DNA of 64,000 nucleotides from Microcebus murinus (Eukaryota; Chordata; Mammalia; Primates; Cheirogaleidae), in the NCBI RefSeq assembly GCF_040939455.1, contig NC_134108.1, positions 52,885,501-52,949,500 of the forward strand. Reading direction: 5' to 3'. The position numbers and the translations under genes were made by a program. Below, piece by piece: positions 22,507 to 34,860 of the stretch. The notes beneath the pieces are model-generated. The model was not told the DNA's origin, made no database searches, and saw only the letters and a list, made by a program, of their open reading frames with translations. Every line of letters begins with the position of its first letter. Within the stretch, counting starts at the first letter, position 1.

Positions 22507-23002
22507 TAATATGCCTTCTTAAAAGTATTTATTGTTATTTATATTGCTTATATGAGTTGCTTCAAAGCCTATCATCCCAAAGTGCTCTAGAAAAGCTATA
22601 AAATTAGTTGTACTAATTTTACTAGTAGTTCACAGCCAGTGAAAAACAAGAGTACTAAGACATGAAAGAATATTTAACCACTTCCATATAAAAACAACTC
22701 ATTTAAATTTGACATGGCTCGGTTATTTTACAAGAACAGTTTAGCCCACTAGAGGGCAGCGAATATTCAACAAAAACCGAGCTAGTTTTTTTAAAAGCGC
22801 TTAAAAATACAGCTGTTGACATGATGTGAAATAGCAGTTTACTCAGCAATTGGGAAAATTACAGACTAAATTAAATTTTATGAGGTTAAGATTTTTTTGA
22901 GCATTAATTATTTTGATTATGGAAACCAGCTGAACTGAAAGAATTTTTTCATTTGTACAAAATTGAGTAGTGTATTGAAATTTTATATATAAGAAACACA
23001 TA
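22507..23002. other. Intron, nothing recognised
   Basis: AT-rich sequence without an identifiable repeat. Confidence 0.5.
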
Positions 23003-23342
23003 GGCCGGGCGCTGTGGCTCACGCCTGTAATCCTAGCTCTTGGGAGGCCGAGGCGGGCGGATTGCTCAAGGTCAGGAGTTCAAAACCAGCCTGAGCAAGA
23101 GCGAGACCCCGTCTCTACTATAAACAGAAAGAAATTAATTGGCCAACTGATATATATATATAAAAAATTAGCCGGGCATAGTGGCACATGCCTGTAGTCC
23201 CAGCTACTCGGGAGGCTGAGGCAGAAGGATCACTCGAGCCCAGGAGTTTGAGGTTGCTGTGAGCTAGGCTGACGCCACGGCACTCACTCTAGCCTGGACA
23301 ACAAAGTGAGACTCTGTCTCAAAAAAAAAAAAAAAAAAAAAA
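23003..23342 (+). mobile_element. Young strepsirrhine-type Alu
   Basis: It starts ggccgggcgctgtggctcac, has the linker 'gaaagaaattaattggccaa', and ends in a poly-A of over 20. A possible short flanking duplication (aaacaca) is visible. Low divergence. Confidence 0.95.
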
Positions 23343-26300
23343 CACAGATGTTTAGTCAGAATGATATCTGACAGATTACCAAGTAATTTTAGAGCAATAC
23401 AGTAAGTATCTGACTCAGTGCTTCAGAAAAAACAAGCTTCTAAATATTTAGATCGGATTGATAAAGATCAGTAATAGAAAAAATTTACTTTTTTTTCTTT
23501 TGGTAAGAATTAGTTTTCCTTTAGGGTGACTTCTCCTAAATGAAAATAAATATAAATCCACCCTTAATTAATATTTGAATGCACTCTGGGAACATGGCTT
23601 TGTATTAGATGTCTGAAAATTCAACTTATCAAGGAAAAGGTGAGCAAGGAAATTATTTGGAAGATATATTTGCTCAATTTCAATCAAATATTCTTTCTTT
23701 TAAAATTTTATATTAAAAACAACAACTGGAAGTGGAAGAAACTAAAAAAATTTATATTTACAAAGGTTTTTTATCTGATTGTCAAATATAGAACTTATTG
23801 ATTTGTCTCCAAATCAAATACTTTAAGAGCTTTCCATTTTAAATTTATTTTCCAAATACATTTATGACTCCACAATTCTCATTATGAAGCACAAATAACA
23901 ATAGATCACATTGTTTTTAAAAAACAACAGCAAAACAGGTGGTAACTGTGAGAAAATTAAGACCGTAATGACAACAAAATTATAATGAATTATATTTGTG
24001 TGTATATGATAGAACACCAAGGTTAATAACTTATGCTACCTTATATTTCAAAGACAAAGTATTAATCTACTCCTTACCTGCTAAACAGTATATATGGGAT
24101 ACTTACTATTTTATCTTCTGGGATAATTTATAAAGGGCAAATTTTTTAATTGGCAAAAACTCAGTGTAATTATTGCCTGCTTGTCAATATTGCCTAATAG
24201 GTCTTATAATAATGAATTAATAAGATGGGCTTTTAATTCTTTACAATTAATAAGTATTTATCTTGGGATAGACCAGATTATATTTTCAAAATTTAAATGG
24301 AAAAACTAAGAAATCATGTGTTCTAATTGAATTATTTATTGTATAATTAAATATCTTAATATAACAAATAAAACATTACAATGCAGATTCAATATTGTTT
24401 CACTCATATGTTCTAAGAGATAGTGCAAAATTAAATAAGAGAAATTACTAACGCTTGAAATTCATGTCCTCAAAATAACACACTCTAAAATGGCATCTTT
24501 GAAAAATATGACCACATTACTTATATTTTCCTACATAGTTTTCCTCTATAATGGACAAATGAATTCTTAAATTAAATTTGCCCATCTATAAAACATCTTC
24601 TTTTGAATTAAATTCACTTCCTTGAGGATAACATCCACTCAGGAGCTCATTTTCAGAGGGAGAGAAAATAGGTTAAAGCCTTCAGTAATAGAGCCGGCTC
24701 TCTCTCCGACACATCAATTTCATCAGTCACTGTGGTCTGCACTGCGTTATCCAATTCAGGGAACCATTTTGCCCACTCATTGACCAAAGACCTAATGTCA
24801 GGATTCTACTTTCACAAAAGGGATCTTTGATCACATTCTATACGTGCATTTACCATCACATGTGGGTTTATAAAAGCCATTTTTAAGTATGCTATATAAT
24901 TTTGGTTTGGTTTTCTTGCATTTTGATCTACATAATTTACCTCTCCCCTATGCTGCTTTTCCGAGATGTGTTATCACTAGGCCAGACTACCTTCCACACT
25001 GAAAAGATTTGCATTCAGTGTATATGTGCTTAGCCTTAAAAGGAGGAGGAGTGGTATTTATTCTCTTCTTCTATTTAATCATTCAATGTCAATCACTCTT
25101 ACGAAGAGTGCGGATCACATCCCATTATGAATCCCCTTCATTCCCAAGGGACTGACAGCAAAATGGAAATGCTTAGCTACCTTTCAGCTCGCAAATGATA
25201 CCACAACCACAAACTCCATACAAGCCACACATGGCTCTAGTGTCCTTTGTTCACCCTCCACACTTCTTTAAATCAGTTTGCTTTTGTTAATTTGGATGAA
25301 TTTATGTTCACATTATGATGTGAGCATAAAAATGGCATGTGTGCCCATGTGTAGCAGCTACATGCTTAAGAAATACGACAGTCTCACAAGCAAGACTATA
25401 TAAAGAAATTATAATCATACTTTGTTGAGTATTCCCATAGCCCAATATGAAAATAAAATCCTTCCCTTTAAGTATTTTATAAAATACTGAACTAATGGCA
25501 CAAAGGATATTTTTTCACATATTAAACATAAAGATAAGATAAATAAAAATGTTCAGCTTAATCTTAGAATGTTATTGAGTTCTTCATAAAATTACTTTAT
25601 ACTTTAATTCTAATGAGCTAGCACATTCTACAAGTATCACTTCTTATTTAAGAAGTTTTTGAAGATGGAAGGTAGATAATCAAATTGGAGTCAATTTTTT
25701 AATACTATCTAAATAAGATTAAAATTTTTAAATGAAAGGAAATTATCAACAATAGATAGAAGAGAGGTACCCAAGACAGCCAAATAAATAAAAACAAATA
25801 TTTTAGGCTTTTAGAACTATTTAACTCTATTCTGAAATAATTGTGTGAGTTTTCATAAATCAAAGCCAAACACCTATATTACTTAATAAGTTAATCAAAA
25901 TATATCCAAATTTCTGAGAATTCCATAAAAAAATCTGATTCAGAAATCAGAATTTAGATCTGCTATGACCATTAGAAAATTTCTCATTTTTCAGTCCAAA
26001 CAACTAAATAAGCAAATTTTCAAATATTTTCAAATGATACCAACAATAATGGTTAGAACTGAACTCAGCTGAGGATAACTAGGTTAAAAAATAGATGTTA
26101 ATTTTAAAATAATACTCTAACAGCTTAAATTAAAAATTTATCAATTATATATGCCCCCTCGATCCCTAGAGTAATTTTAAAAAAATTAGGAAGAGGGGTG
26201 ATACTATAGATACAGAGCCAGATTTGCCTGTCTGAAAGTGTAAAGGAAAAAAAATATAATTTAGAGTGTTTCTCAGTATTTAAAAGTTTTAACTTAATAA

Positions 26301-27899
26301 GAATTTATATGGAAACTTAAGTCCATATTCTGAAGGTCTGATGGGGGCATTAAGGATAATGATACAGTGATTCAGAAGTTTATCAAGAAGAAGAAAATGT
26401 TGTTAGACTAGCAAATAAAGCAGTATCAGAAAAAATAGAGCAGAAAAAGAAGGCAAGCTTTGGGCAGGAAGAAGGTACTCCTTTTCTATAGAAGGAGTAT
26501 ATAAAAGTCCCTAGAAAAGAAAGATGAGAAAAGGATTAATAAAGTTTCTAAATGAGGTCAGAGTAGCTAAAGAAAAGTCACAGATTGCAAAAAATTTCAG
26601 CAACTAAACTGGAGAAAAGGTAATTGACTCTCTGAAGAAATTATTTATCATTTTCTCCGTACAGTTTAACTAAAACCCAGAAATGATACTAATAACATTC
26701 CACAACTCTATCACTTTTGATTCTAATATGTCTGAACACTTGTTATCTAATTAGATTGTGTGTCAATCAACCAAATACATGGGGGTGTTGGATCCCAGCC
26801 AGGTGGTGGTGGGGAGATGGCAGGGCAGAGATATTATGAGAGAACCCAGAGAGCTGAAACCAAAGGATCCAGAGTGCTTTGGATGGGAGCAATCTGCCTA
26901 CCTTATACCTCCTGAGGGTAAGAGAGACAGATTCTAAGACCAATCTTGCAGAAGAAGGCCCATTTTGTACTGATTTATTCTAAACAACCTAAATATACAC
27001 CTGGATATAGTTTATTCACTCTACAGGATCTGCTTCAAAATAACAAGAGGAGAATTAGGAACTTTGAATAATCACAGAACTAGAAAGTCACATTAACAGT
27101 GCACATGTCTTCTGACCTCTATCAAAGCAACCTATATACTTCAATGAATCTCTCTTTCTGTATTTCATTCTCCTTATATCCAAATTCCTAAGACTGTAAG
27201 CCAATTAAACAATTAAAACATTTTAATAAAGTTAATGTTTATATATTCTAAGTACAGTGGTAAACATCTGAATTTTCAAAGATAATGGTTGATGGTAATT
27301 TATGTTCTTTTAAAATGTTTATCTGCATTGTATTGATGAAATTAAGACTCAGAGAGTTTACCTAGAAGGAAATTTTAATTGAAAACAGTAAGTTTCACTT
27401 CCATTTTTATTATATAAAAATGTTACACCCAATAAGATTGATGTAATTTTATTACATATAAGCCTAAAAAATATAAGGATCTTGAATTTAAAACATCAAC
27501 ACATGCACACAGATATTTCTTGAGATCTGGGTTACTGGGGAGGTCAGCTTCTTTATTTGAGCTATCCCCAGTCTAAAAAACTTAAAGTTGACACTAGTCC
27601 AGTCTAGATTTTTTTTTCACTGCCAAGTCCAGGTTTTCTTTCTATCCCTTCTGTACTTGGTATGTTGAAATTTTCAAAAATTTGTGAATAGTTTTTCTAT
27701 TCTCTTTAATCAGATCTTTAAGACCATAATTGGAACTTTAGGTTGACATGCTATACAATCACAGTGCTATCAAACCCACTCAATAAAATTCTAGCCAAAA
27801 GAAAGAAGACTGACATTTGAGCCCATGAAATCAAACTGTGATATAAATGATTTATTTAGGTCTTGAAATATTACAATCAGATTCTATTGGTTAGAGTGA
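23343..27899. other. Intron, long repeat-poor AT-rich stretch
   Basis: About 4.5 kb with no Alu, L1 or LTR that I can recognise, which is unusual beside the density elsewhere. The part from about 24,620 to 25,330 is less AT-rich and more complex than its surroundings (see findings). No ORF of note. Confidence 0.5.
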
Positions 27900-28620
27900 A
27901 TAAAAATGGAAACTGCCTCTACTGGAGGACAATTGACAGCATATTTCAAAATATTAATATGTATATCCTCTGACCCAGCAACTCTAACTCTAGGAATCTG
28001 TCTGCCATATAGGAATATTACTGATAAGCATATGATTTGGGCACTGTATTGACTACAGCATTGTTCATATTGGGAAAAAGCTAGAAAAATTTCATAATAA
28101 TAATAATAACAATCACAATAAATACTTATAACCAAACCCAGGTACTCTAGCTACAGAGTCCATGTTCCTTTATCACTAAGCTATAAATGTCAAAATGAAA
28201 AACAAAGCCCACATATACCAAGAAATACTTTGCAGATATTAAAAGGAATTAAGTAAAAGAATTTTTTAAAAGCTAAAGTAGATCTTGACTAGTCTAGCTG
28301 AGGTAGATCTCTATGTATTGACGTGGAAAGATCTCTAAGACAAATTGTTAAGTAAAAAAAGCAAACCACAGCATGATACATACATATAGTATGATCACAT
28401 TTATGTTTCAAAGATGCTATCCATGACTGTAGGTAATTGCATGCGTTTTTAAATGCACAGAAAAACCAGTGGAAGGATAAACAGTAAATTAACAAATAAA
28501 GACTAGTTACATCTGGGGAGGAGAATAGAGTTAGTAAGGAGAACAGGCATTTCATTTTTACTCCATACATTTTTGTATAGCATTTTTACTCCATACATTT
28601 TAAATAGCAAGAAATAATTG
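27900..28620 (+). repeat. Ancient L1 (L1M) 3' fragment
   Basis: 'ctctgacccagcaactctaa' and, further on, 'tgtattgacgtggaaagatc' with 'aaattgttaagtaaaaaaag' match the end of ORF2 and the 3' UTR of old L1M elements. A non-matching insert lies around 28,090-28,240. Highly diverged; the antisense ORFs 27884-28135 and 28289-28570 are shadows of it. Confidence 0.75.
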
Positions 28621-28749
28621 ATATATTAGTTGTGTAATTATAAAAGAAAAAGAGCAATTATAATGATAAAACTCCATTTTCATTTTGTAATTTGACCTTC
28701 GTTATTACTGTTTGTCATGTGACAGAGAGCCTATATATCAGTGGTTATG

Positions 28750-30332
28750 GAATCATTTTGGAAGTCTATTTTTCCCACAGATCTGTTTCAATAATTCTAT
28801 GTTTCATTTGGAACCAGAAAAGAGCCTGAATAGCCAAAGCAATCTTAAGCAAAAGGAACAAATCTGGACGCACTACTTTACCAGACTTTAAGCTGCACTA
28901 CAAGGCTATAGTAACCAAAACAGCATAGTACTGTACAAAAATAGAAACACAGACCAATGGAACAGAACAGAGAAATAAGATATAAAACCGTACACCTATT
29001 GCCATCTAATCTTTGACAAAGTAGACAGCAATATACACTTGAGAAAAGAATCCCTATTCAATAAAAGGTGCTGGGAAAATTAGACAATCACATGTAGATG
29101 ATTGAAATAGAATCCATATCTCTCACCACTTATAAAAATTAATTCAAGATGGATAACAGACTTAAATTTAAGACATGAAACCATAAGAATTCTAGAAGAA
29201 AATAAAGGAAAAACTCTTCTAGGTGTTGGCCTAGGCAAAGAATTTATGAAGAAGACCCCAAGGGCAATCACAGCAACAACAAAAATAAATAAATAGGACT
29301 TGATTAAATTATTAATAAAAAGATATGCACAGCCAAGAAAACAATCAACAGAGCAAACAGACAACTCACAGAATGAGAGAAAATACTTCGCATGCTGTAC
29401 ATCTGAAAAAGGGCTAATAACCAGGATCTACAAAGAGCTCAAGGAAATCAACATGAAAAAAAAATCAAACAACCCCATTAAAAAGTGGGCAAAATACATG
29501 AATAGAAGCTTTTCAAAAACAAGATAGACTAATGGCCAATAAACATGAAAAAATGCTCAACATCACTAATCATTACAGAAATGCAAATCAAAAACCACAA
29601 TGTGTATTGCCTAACTCCAGTGAGAAAGTCACTCCAGTGACTTTATCAAAAAGTTCCAAAATGACAGATGCTAGTATGGATGTGGAGAGAAAGGAACACT
29701 TATATGCTGTTGGTGGAACTGCAAACTAGTGCAACCTTTATGGAAAATAGTATGGAGATTCCTCAAAGAACTAAAAGTAGACCTACCATTTGACCCAGCA
29801 ATCCCACTAATAGGTATTTACTCAAAAGAAAAATAAAATCATTTTATCAAAAAGACACTTGCACTAGAATGCTTACTGCAGCACAATTCACAATTGCAAA
29901 GAAGTGGAATCAACCCAAGTGCCCATCAATACATGAGTGGATTAATAAAATGTGGTATATGTCCACTATGGAGTACTACTCAGCCATAAAAAATGAATTA
30001 ATACCTTTTATAACAATCGGGTGGAAGTGGGGACCTTCCTCCTAAGTGAAGCATCGCAAGAATGGAAAAACAAACACCACATGTACTCACTATTAAATTG
30101 GAACTAACTGATCAGCACTCGTGTGCACAGATGGAAGTAAAACTCAACGGAAATCATGCAGGATGGAGGGGGGTAAAGGGGGTGAATGAAATCATACCTA
30201 ACAGGTACAATGTACAGTGGGTGATGGACACTCACAACTTTGACTCAAGCAGTACAAAAGCAATCCATGTAACCAAAGCATTTGTACCCCTGTAATAGTC
30301 TAAAATAAAAAAAAGAAAAAAGAAAAATAAAG
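28750..30332 (+). mobile_element. 5'-truncated L1, ORF2 C-terminal part and 3' UTR
   Basis: The sequence follows L1 ORF2 from about the last 1.1 kb ('agcctgaatagccaaagcaa', then 'accaatggaacagaacagag', 'acccagcaatcccactaata' and 'ctcagccataaaaaatgaat') into the 3' UTR and an A-rich tail at 30301-30332. The frame is broken into several ORFs (29300-29527, 29532-29729, 30062-30295), so it is dead. The 3' UTR matches the copies at 14935-15250 and 53825-53940, a lineage-typical L1 end. Confidence 0.92.
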
Positions 30333-30540
30333 AAGATTCAATTGGTTAAACTTGTGAATTAATTAATTAAATAAGTGAAAGTAATTATTCTTATTTTGTG
30401 AAAAATGACCAGATTTACAAGGAAAATAAATTTCATAAATTGACTTTTAGGATTTCATATTAACCAATTATTTACTAAAACACAAGTGAACGTGGGAATT
30501 TCTTTCTATACATAAAAATCTTCCTTAAGCATGAAAAACT

Positions 30541-31131
30541 CGGCTAATACAGCAGAAAGAAGGCAGCCAAGAATTCCTAGGTCTCTAGTGGGGGTGCAAA
30601 GGTACTGAGAAACATTACCAACTAACTGGAGGCCTCCTATGAGAATGAGGAAGCCACAGATGGGTCACTTGAGCCTGGAGGCTACAGTGTGGACACAAGG
30701 ACTTGCAGTGTAGATACCAGCATGATGCTGGACAGGACCACCAAGAGCGGTCACACTTGTGCCTGCTGCCACCTAGGGCTCATAGGGATCAAACAGGACA
30801 AGGACATCTCCACAGAGACCAGAGAGAACACCCAGCACAGCACAGATACCGGAGGCACAATAGCACCCTTACCCTATGGCCAGGGTGAGCCTCTGGGGAC
30901 ATCAATCACCCCAGGGAGAAGGGTGAGTAAAGGTGTACTGGAGAATCCTTAGCTGTCAGGACTGAAACCCTGAAAGGGCTACCTGTGTACCTGAAGAGAC
31001 TGTTTCCTTGAAATAGGCACATTTAAGGGGTTTGGTTGTTGTTAGTTTTTGTTTTGCTACAGTGTGCCTGGAAACAGGATGCAACAGGATGTGAAAAATA
31101 AAACTAGCTTTGATTAAAAAAAAACAAAAAA
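30541..31131 (+). pseudogene. Unidentified retrocopy-like segment with poly(A)
   Basis: A GC-richer block in AT-rich intron ends in AATAAA (in gtgaaaaataaaactagc), 12-14 bases of spacer and an A-rich tail (aaaaaaaaacaaaaaac), which is the signature of a reverse-transcribed mRNA 3' end. The longest ORF (30689-30952, 87 codons; contains HTCACCHLGLIGIKQDKD) is not recognised and has no start context. A processed pseudogene or a 3' UTR retrocopy is likely; an unclassified SINE or LINE end is the alternative. No convincing flanking duplication was found. Confidence 0.45.
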
Positions 31132-31193
31132 CTAATGCCTGGGTCCTACTCCAGACTAATTAAATCAGAATCTTTGAGAGAAGTTCCAGGCAC

Positions 31194-31991
31194 CAGTACT
31201 TTTCAAAGAAATTTTTAATTATTATGGGTACATAATAGTTGTATATATATATAGGGTACCTGTGATATTTTGATACACGCATACAACATGTAATAATCAA
31301 ATATGAGTAACTGGAGTATCCATCTCCTCAAGCATTTAGCATTTCTCTGTTAGGAATGTTCGGAACATTCCAATTCTACTCTTTTAGTTATTGTAAAGTA
31401 TACCATAAGTTACTGTTGACTATAGTCACTTTGTTTGTGCTATTAAATATTGTTCATTCATTTTTTAAAATTTTTATTTATTTATTTATTTTATTCCTTC
31501 ATATTATGGGAGTACAAATATTGTTAGGGTTACATATCTTGCCCCTTTTGCCCCCCCCCACCCCACTATGCCAGAGCTTCTAGCGTGTCCAGACTCCAGG
31601 TGGTGCGCACTGCACGCCCCGTGTAAGTACATACCCTTCCCCTCCCTCCACCCTTCCACCTGCCCACTTCCCGATTACAGATTTTTTTTCCAGACATTTT
31701 GGTTAAAATGTATATCTTTATCTCTCCCTAAAAAGGGATAGAGGTAATCCCTTAATATTGTTCATTCTAACGATATTTTTACACGAATTAACCATCCCCA
31801 CTTTCTTTTCCCCTCACTGCTACCCTTCCCAGCCTGTTGGAACCATCACTCTACTCTTCTGTCTCCATGAGATCAACTGTTTTAATATTTAGCTCCCACA
31901 TATGAGTGAGAACATGTGAGATTTGTCTTTCTGTGCTTCGCTTATTTCACTTAACAAAATGTTTTCCATCCAGACATCAGTACTTTTCAAA
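31194..31991 (-). mobile_element. Antisense L1 3' end with 14-bp TSD, interrupted
   Basis: Identical CAGTACTTTTCAAA copies at 31194-31207 and 31978-31991 flank an antisense L1 3' UTR ('gtgatattttgatacacgca', 'tgagatcaactgttttaata', 'gctcccacatatgagtgaga'). It matches older primate L1 (L1MA/L1PB-type) 3' ends and is split by the insertion at 31460-31753. Confidence 0.9.
31446..31767 (-). mobile_element. Younger L1 3' end inserted in older L1, 14-bp TSD
   Basis: AATATTGTTCATTC occurs at 31446-31459 and 31754-31767. Between them lies an antisense, 5'-truncated L1 3' UTR with a T-rich start (reverse poly-A), 'attatgggagtacaaatatt' and a C-rich tract (the complement of the L1 3' UTR G tract). It must be younger than the L1 it interrupts. 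Confidence 0.9.
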
Positions 31992-32045
31992 AGCTTCCCA
32001 GGAGACAGTAGTGTGCAACTACTTGAGAACCACAGCAGTACATGA

Positions 32046-32751
32046 GCCCAAGTGTTACACCGACAATCTTACCAAAGGATCACTCTATAATCCCAACTAT
32101 AAGGAATGTGGTTTGAAACAGAATAAATCTCTCAAAACACTGTTCTCATCAGGCCACTGAAACCTCAGAAACGAAAAGAGACAGGGATGGAAGGAGGAAA
32201 AAGAGGGAGGGAAGAATGAAAGGAAAAGGGAAGGTGAGAAGGAAGAAAAAAATAGTGTATGTATATCTCTTATTTCCTTACTGGGAACTAAAAATTGATC
32301 CTTGAAACAATGACCCCTGCTTATTTGTGAAGGTATACATTGTAAAAGCCTACTGAGTTTAACTTCAGAAGTGGTTTCTGTGTACAATTTTTAGTTCATC
32401 AATCAAGAACATGTGTAGGTACTCGTGTTGTCACATTGGACAATCATTTACAGCTCTTTACTCAATTGCTACTTTCTCTAAACTTCACCATCATTACCAA
32501 TTAACATTTACTTATTTCCCATAAAACTCTTCTAATTCTCCATCTTCTGTTGTCTTCATCTAAAATAATTTTGAAAAGCATATAAATTTGTTTAGTGTGG
32601 ATATGCTCTTGTAAACATTTCTCCTAATGGCCAAATTGTTGTCTTTCAAACAGAAAACTACCTTCTCATGGGTATAAATATAGTAAGATCTCTGCTTTTC
32701 ACAAAAATGACTAGTCATGTAATTTTTATGTTGTTGACTGAATTACCTTTT
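32046..32751. other. Intron, nothing recognised
   Basis: Contains a purine-rich stretch at about 32,180-32,250 (gaagg/gaagaa-type). Nothing else is recognised. Confidence 0.5.
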
Positions 32752-33007
32752 TCTTTTTTTGGTATCATTTTTTCTTTATTCAAATAGATTTAAGGGGTAC
32801 AAGTGTTCTTTTTGTTACAGGGCTAAATTGCATAGTGGAGAAGTCTAGGTTTTTAATATACTCATCACCTGAATAGCGTACACTGTAACCAATAGGTAAT
32901 TTTTCATCCCACATCCTCCTCCCACCCTCCCCCTTCTGAGTCTCCAGTGTCCATTCAGTCACTCTGTTTGACCATGCATACTCATTGCTTAGCTCCCACT
33001 CATAACA
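32752..33007 (-). mobile_element. Antisense L1 3' end fragment
   Basis: A T-rich start is followed by 'atttaaggggtacaagtgtt', 'actcatcacctgaatagcgt' and 'cttagctcccactcataaca', the antisense of a primate L1 3' UTR. It is 5'-truncated at about 250 bp. 'catgtaattttt' occurs on both sides (32716 and 33010) but not directly adjacent on the left, so the duplication is uncertain. Confidence 0.85.
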
Positions 33008-34457
33008 GCCATGTAATTTTTTAAAAATCCTAACTAATATTTAAACTAATGTTGCCTAAAAGAGTACCATTGATAAGGTAACTAGTGTTTACTCAGTTTT
33101 CCACACTTAAAGAAAAAGAAGTCAATAACTGATAATTTTAAAGGCTGTTTAATTAGCCTACCCTATGGGTAGGTTCTCAATATTATTAAATAAAAAGCAA
33201 AATTTAGTCAGAACAATTGCTATTCAGTTCTTTCTGGTGCATAATAAATGGTAGATGTTTGAATGTTCTGTGTTGCCTGGTTCAAGTCAGTCATAAGCAA
33301 GGATGAGTCTGTGGTAGTATAGAATTCAAAACTCTAAAACTGCTGGCAGTGGAAATCAATACTCTATGGCTCCCCTAAATCTCAGCTTTCAAACCCACTA
33401 AATTGATTTGGAGTTTATATTGAGTTCAAAGGGTATTTTTAAATTACCAACTACTATTCTAATCTCTTTTATCATCTGATTATATATAATGAGAAATTAT
33501 CTAGATACCGTGTCTGTTAGTGGATTCAACTGCTTGTAATACCCATGTAATCACTTTCATAAATGAAAAACAAACAGAAAAAACAGGCACTTAAGAATAT
33601 TTACTGTATGCACAACTTTGTACTAGATGCCAATGAAAGGTATCTTAATAATTAGCTGGATGGTATGATTTATTTATTTTATCTCATTGATGTTTTCTTC
33701 CGACTGCTTTTTGGATTGTCTTAGGTTTATTAGCTTTTGGACACTTTCTCTGATTAATGCCAGGAACTATCTCATAACACCAGGTAAAATGTACCAAAGT
33801 ATCTTGAAAGCCAGCTAAATTACAGTAATAGCTCTGTTCACAAACCTTTCATCATCTTATAAAAACAAGATAAGATGAAAAATGTAGGGGAACAGTATGT
33901 AATGAATGATGATGCAGGTCACTTGGAAGTGGGGATGGAATTTGTAGCAGTTTTAAAAGAGAAGAGGACACAGAATGGGAGATAAATCATTGGAGCCATG
34001 GGGACAAAGGGAATATATTTCATGCAAGGGCACTTTAATCAGGGATGCTTACAAATCAGACATTTTGTATTTTATTCCACTATGTTTAAAAGTACTTAAG
34101 ATGTTCTGTAGCAAATCCATGGAAAAATAATCATTTGTTGAAAGTTTTCTACTTGTACTGTGACTTGAGAAGGAACAAAATGATCAATTCTAAATTATAA
34201 GTTAAAATTTGAATAGAAATGTTATCCCTCTTTTAGGTGACAAACATCCCAGACAGAAAATCTGTTCTGGCTAATGGAAAAGTTGGAAAAACAAAGAGAA
34301 ATATGTACTCAAACAGAGATAACCTAATGCTTTCAATTTCTTGGGAGTTAAGAGCAGTTTGTTATGAAATAGGATCCAATCCCACATGCAGTGGGCACTC
34401 TGCCAGTGCAGCTTTCAGAACCCAAGACAACTAAGGAGGAGTGCCTGGGTCAGGAGC
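33008..34457. other. Intron, nothing recognised
   Basis: AT-rich, with a few MIR/L2-like words near 33,235 but no confident element. ORF 34237-34434 is unconvincing. Confidence 0.45.

Positions 34458-34489
<32 letters not shown>
34458..34489. repeat. (CA)n microsatellite
   Basis: About 15 uninterrupted CA units. The THTHTH run in the ORF at 34441-34680 comes from it. Confidence 0.97.
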
Positions 34490-34492
<3 letters not shown>

Positions 34493-34551
34493 CCACGTGC
34501 ATTTTTTTCAGTAGCAGTGTTGTAACTATCCAAATCACAGATTTATATTCA

Positions 34552-34860
<309 letters not shown>

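Larger units (their letters stand above)
31135..32045 (+). mobile_element. MER5A relic split by nested L1s
   Basis: The left part (31135-31193, 'gcctgggtcctactccagac') and right part (31992-32045, ending 'gtgcaactacttgagaacca') are the two halves of one MER5A-type hAT element. Between them sits an antisense L1, itself interrupted by another antisense L1. Confidence 0.75.

Noticed and set aside
29080..29364. Hydrophobic antisense ORF of 94 codons
   Set aside because: It is the reverse strand of L1 ORF2 and not a membrane protein gene.
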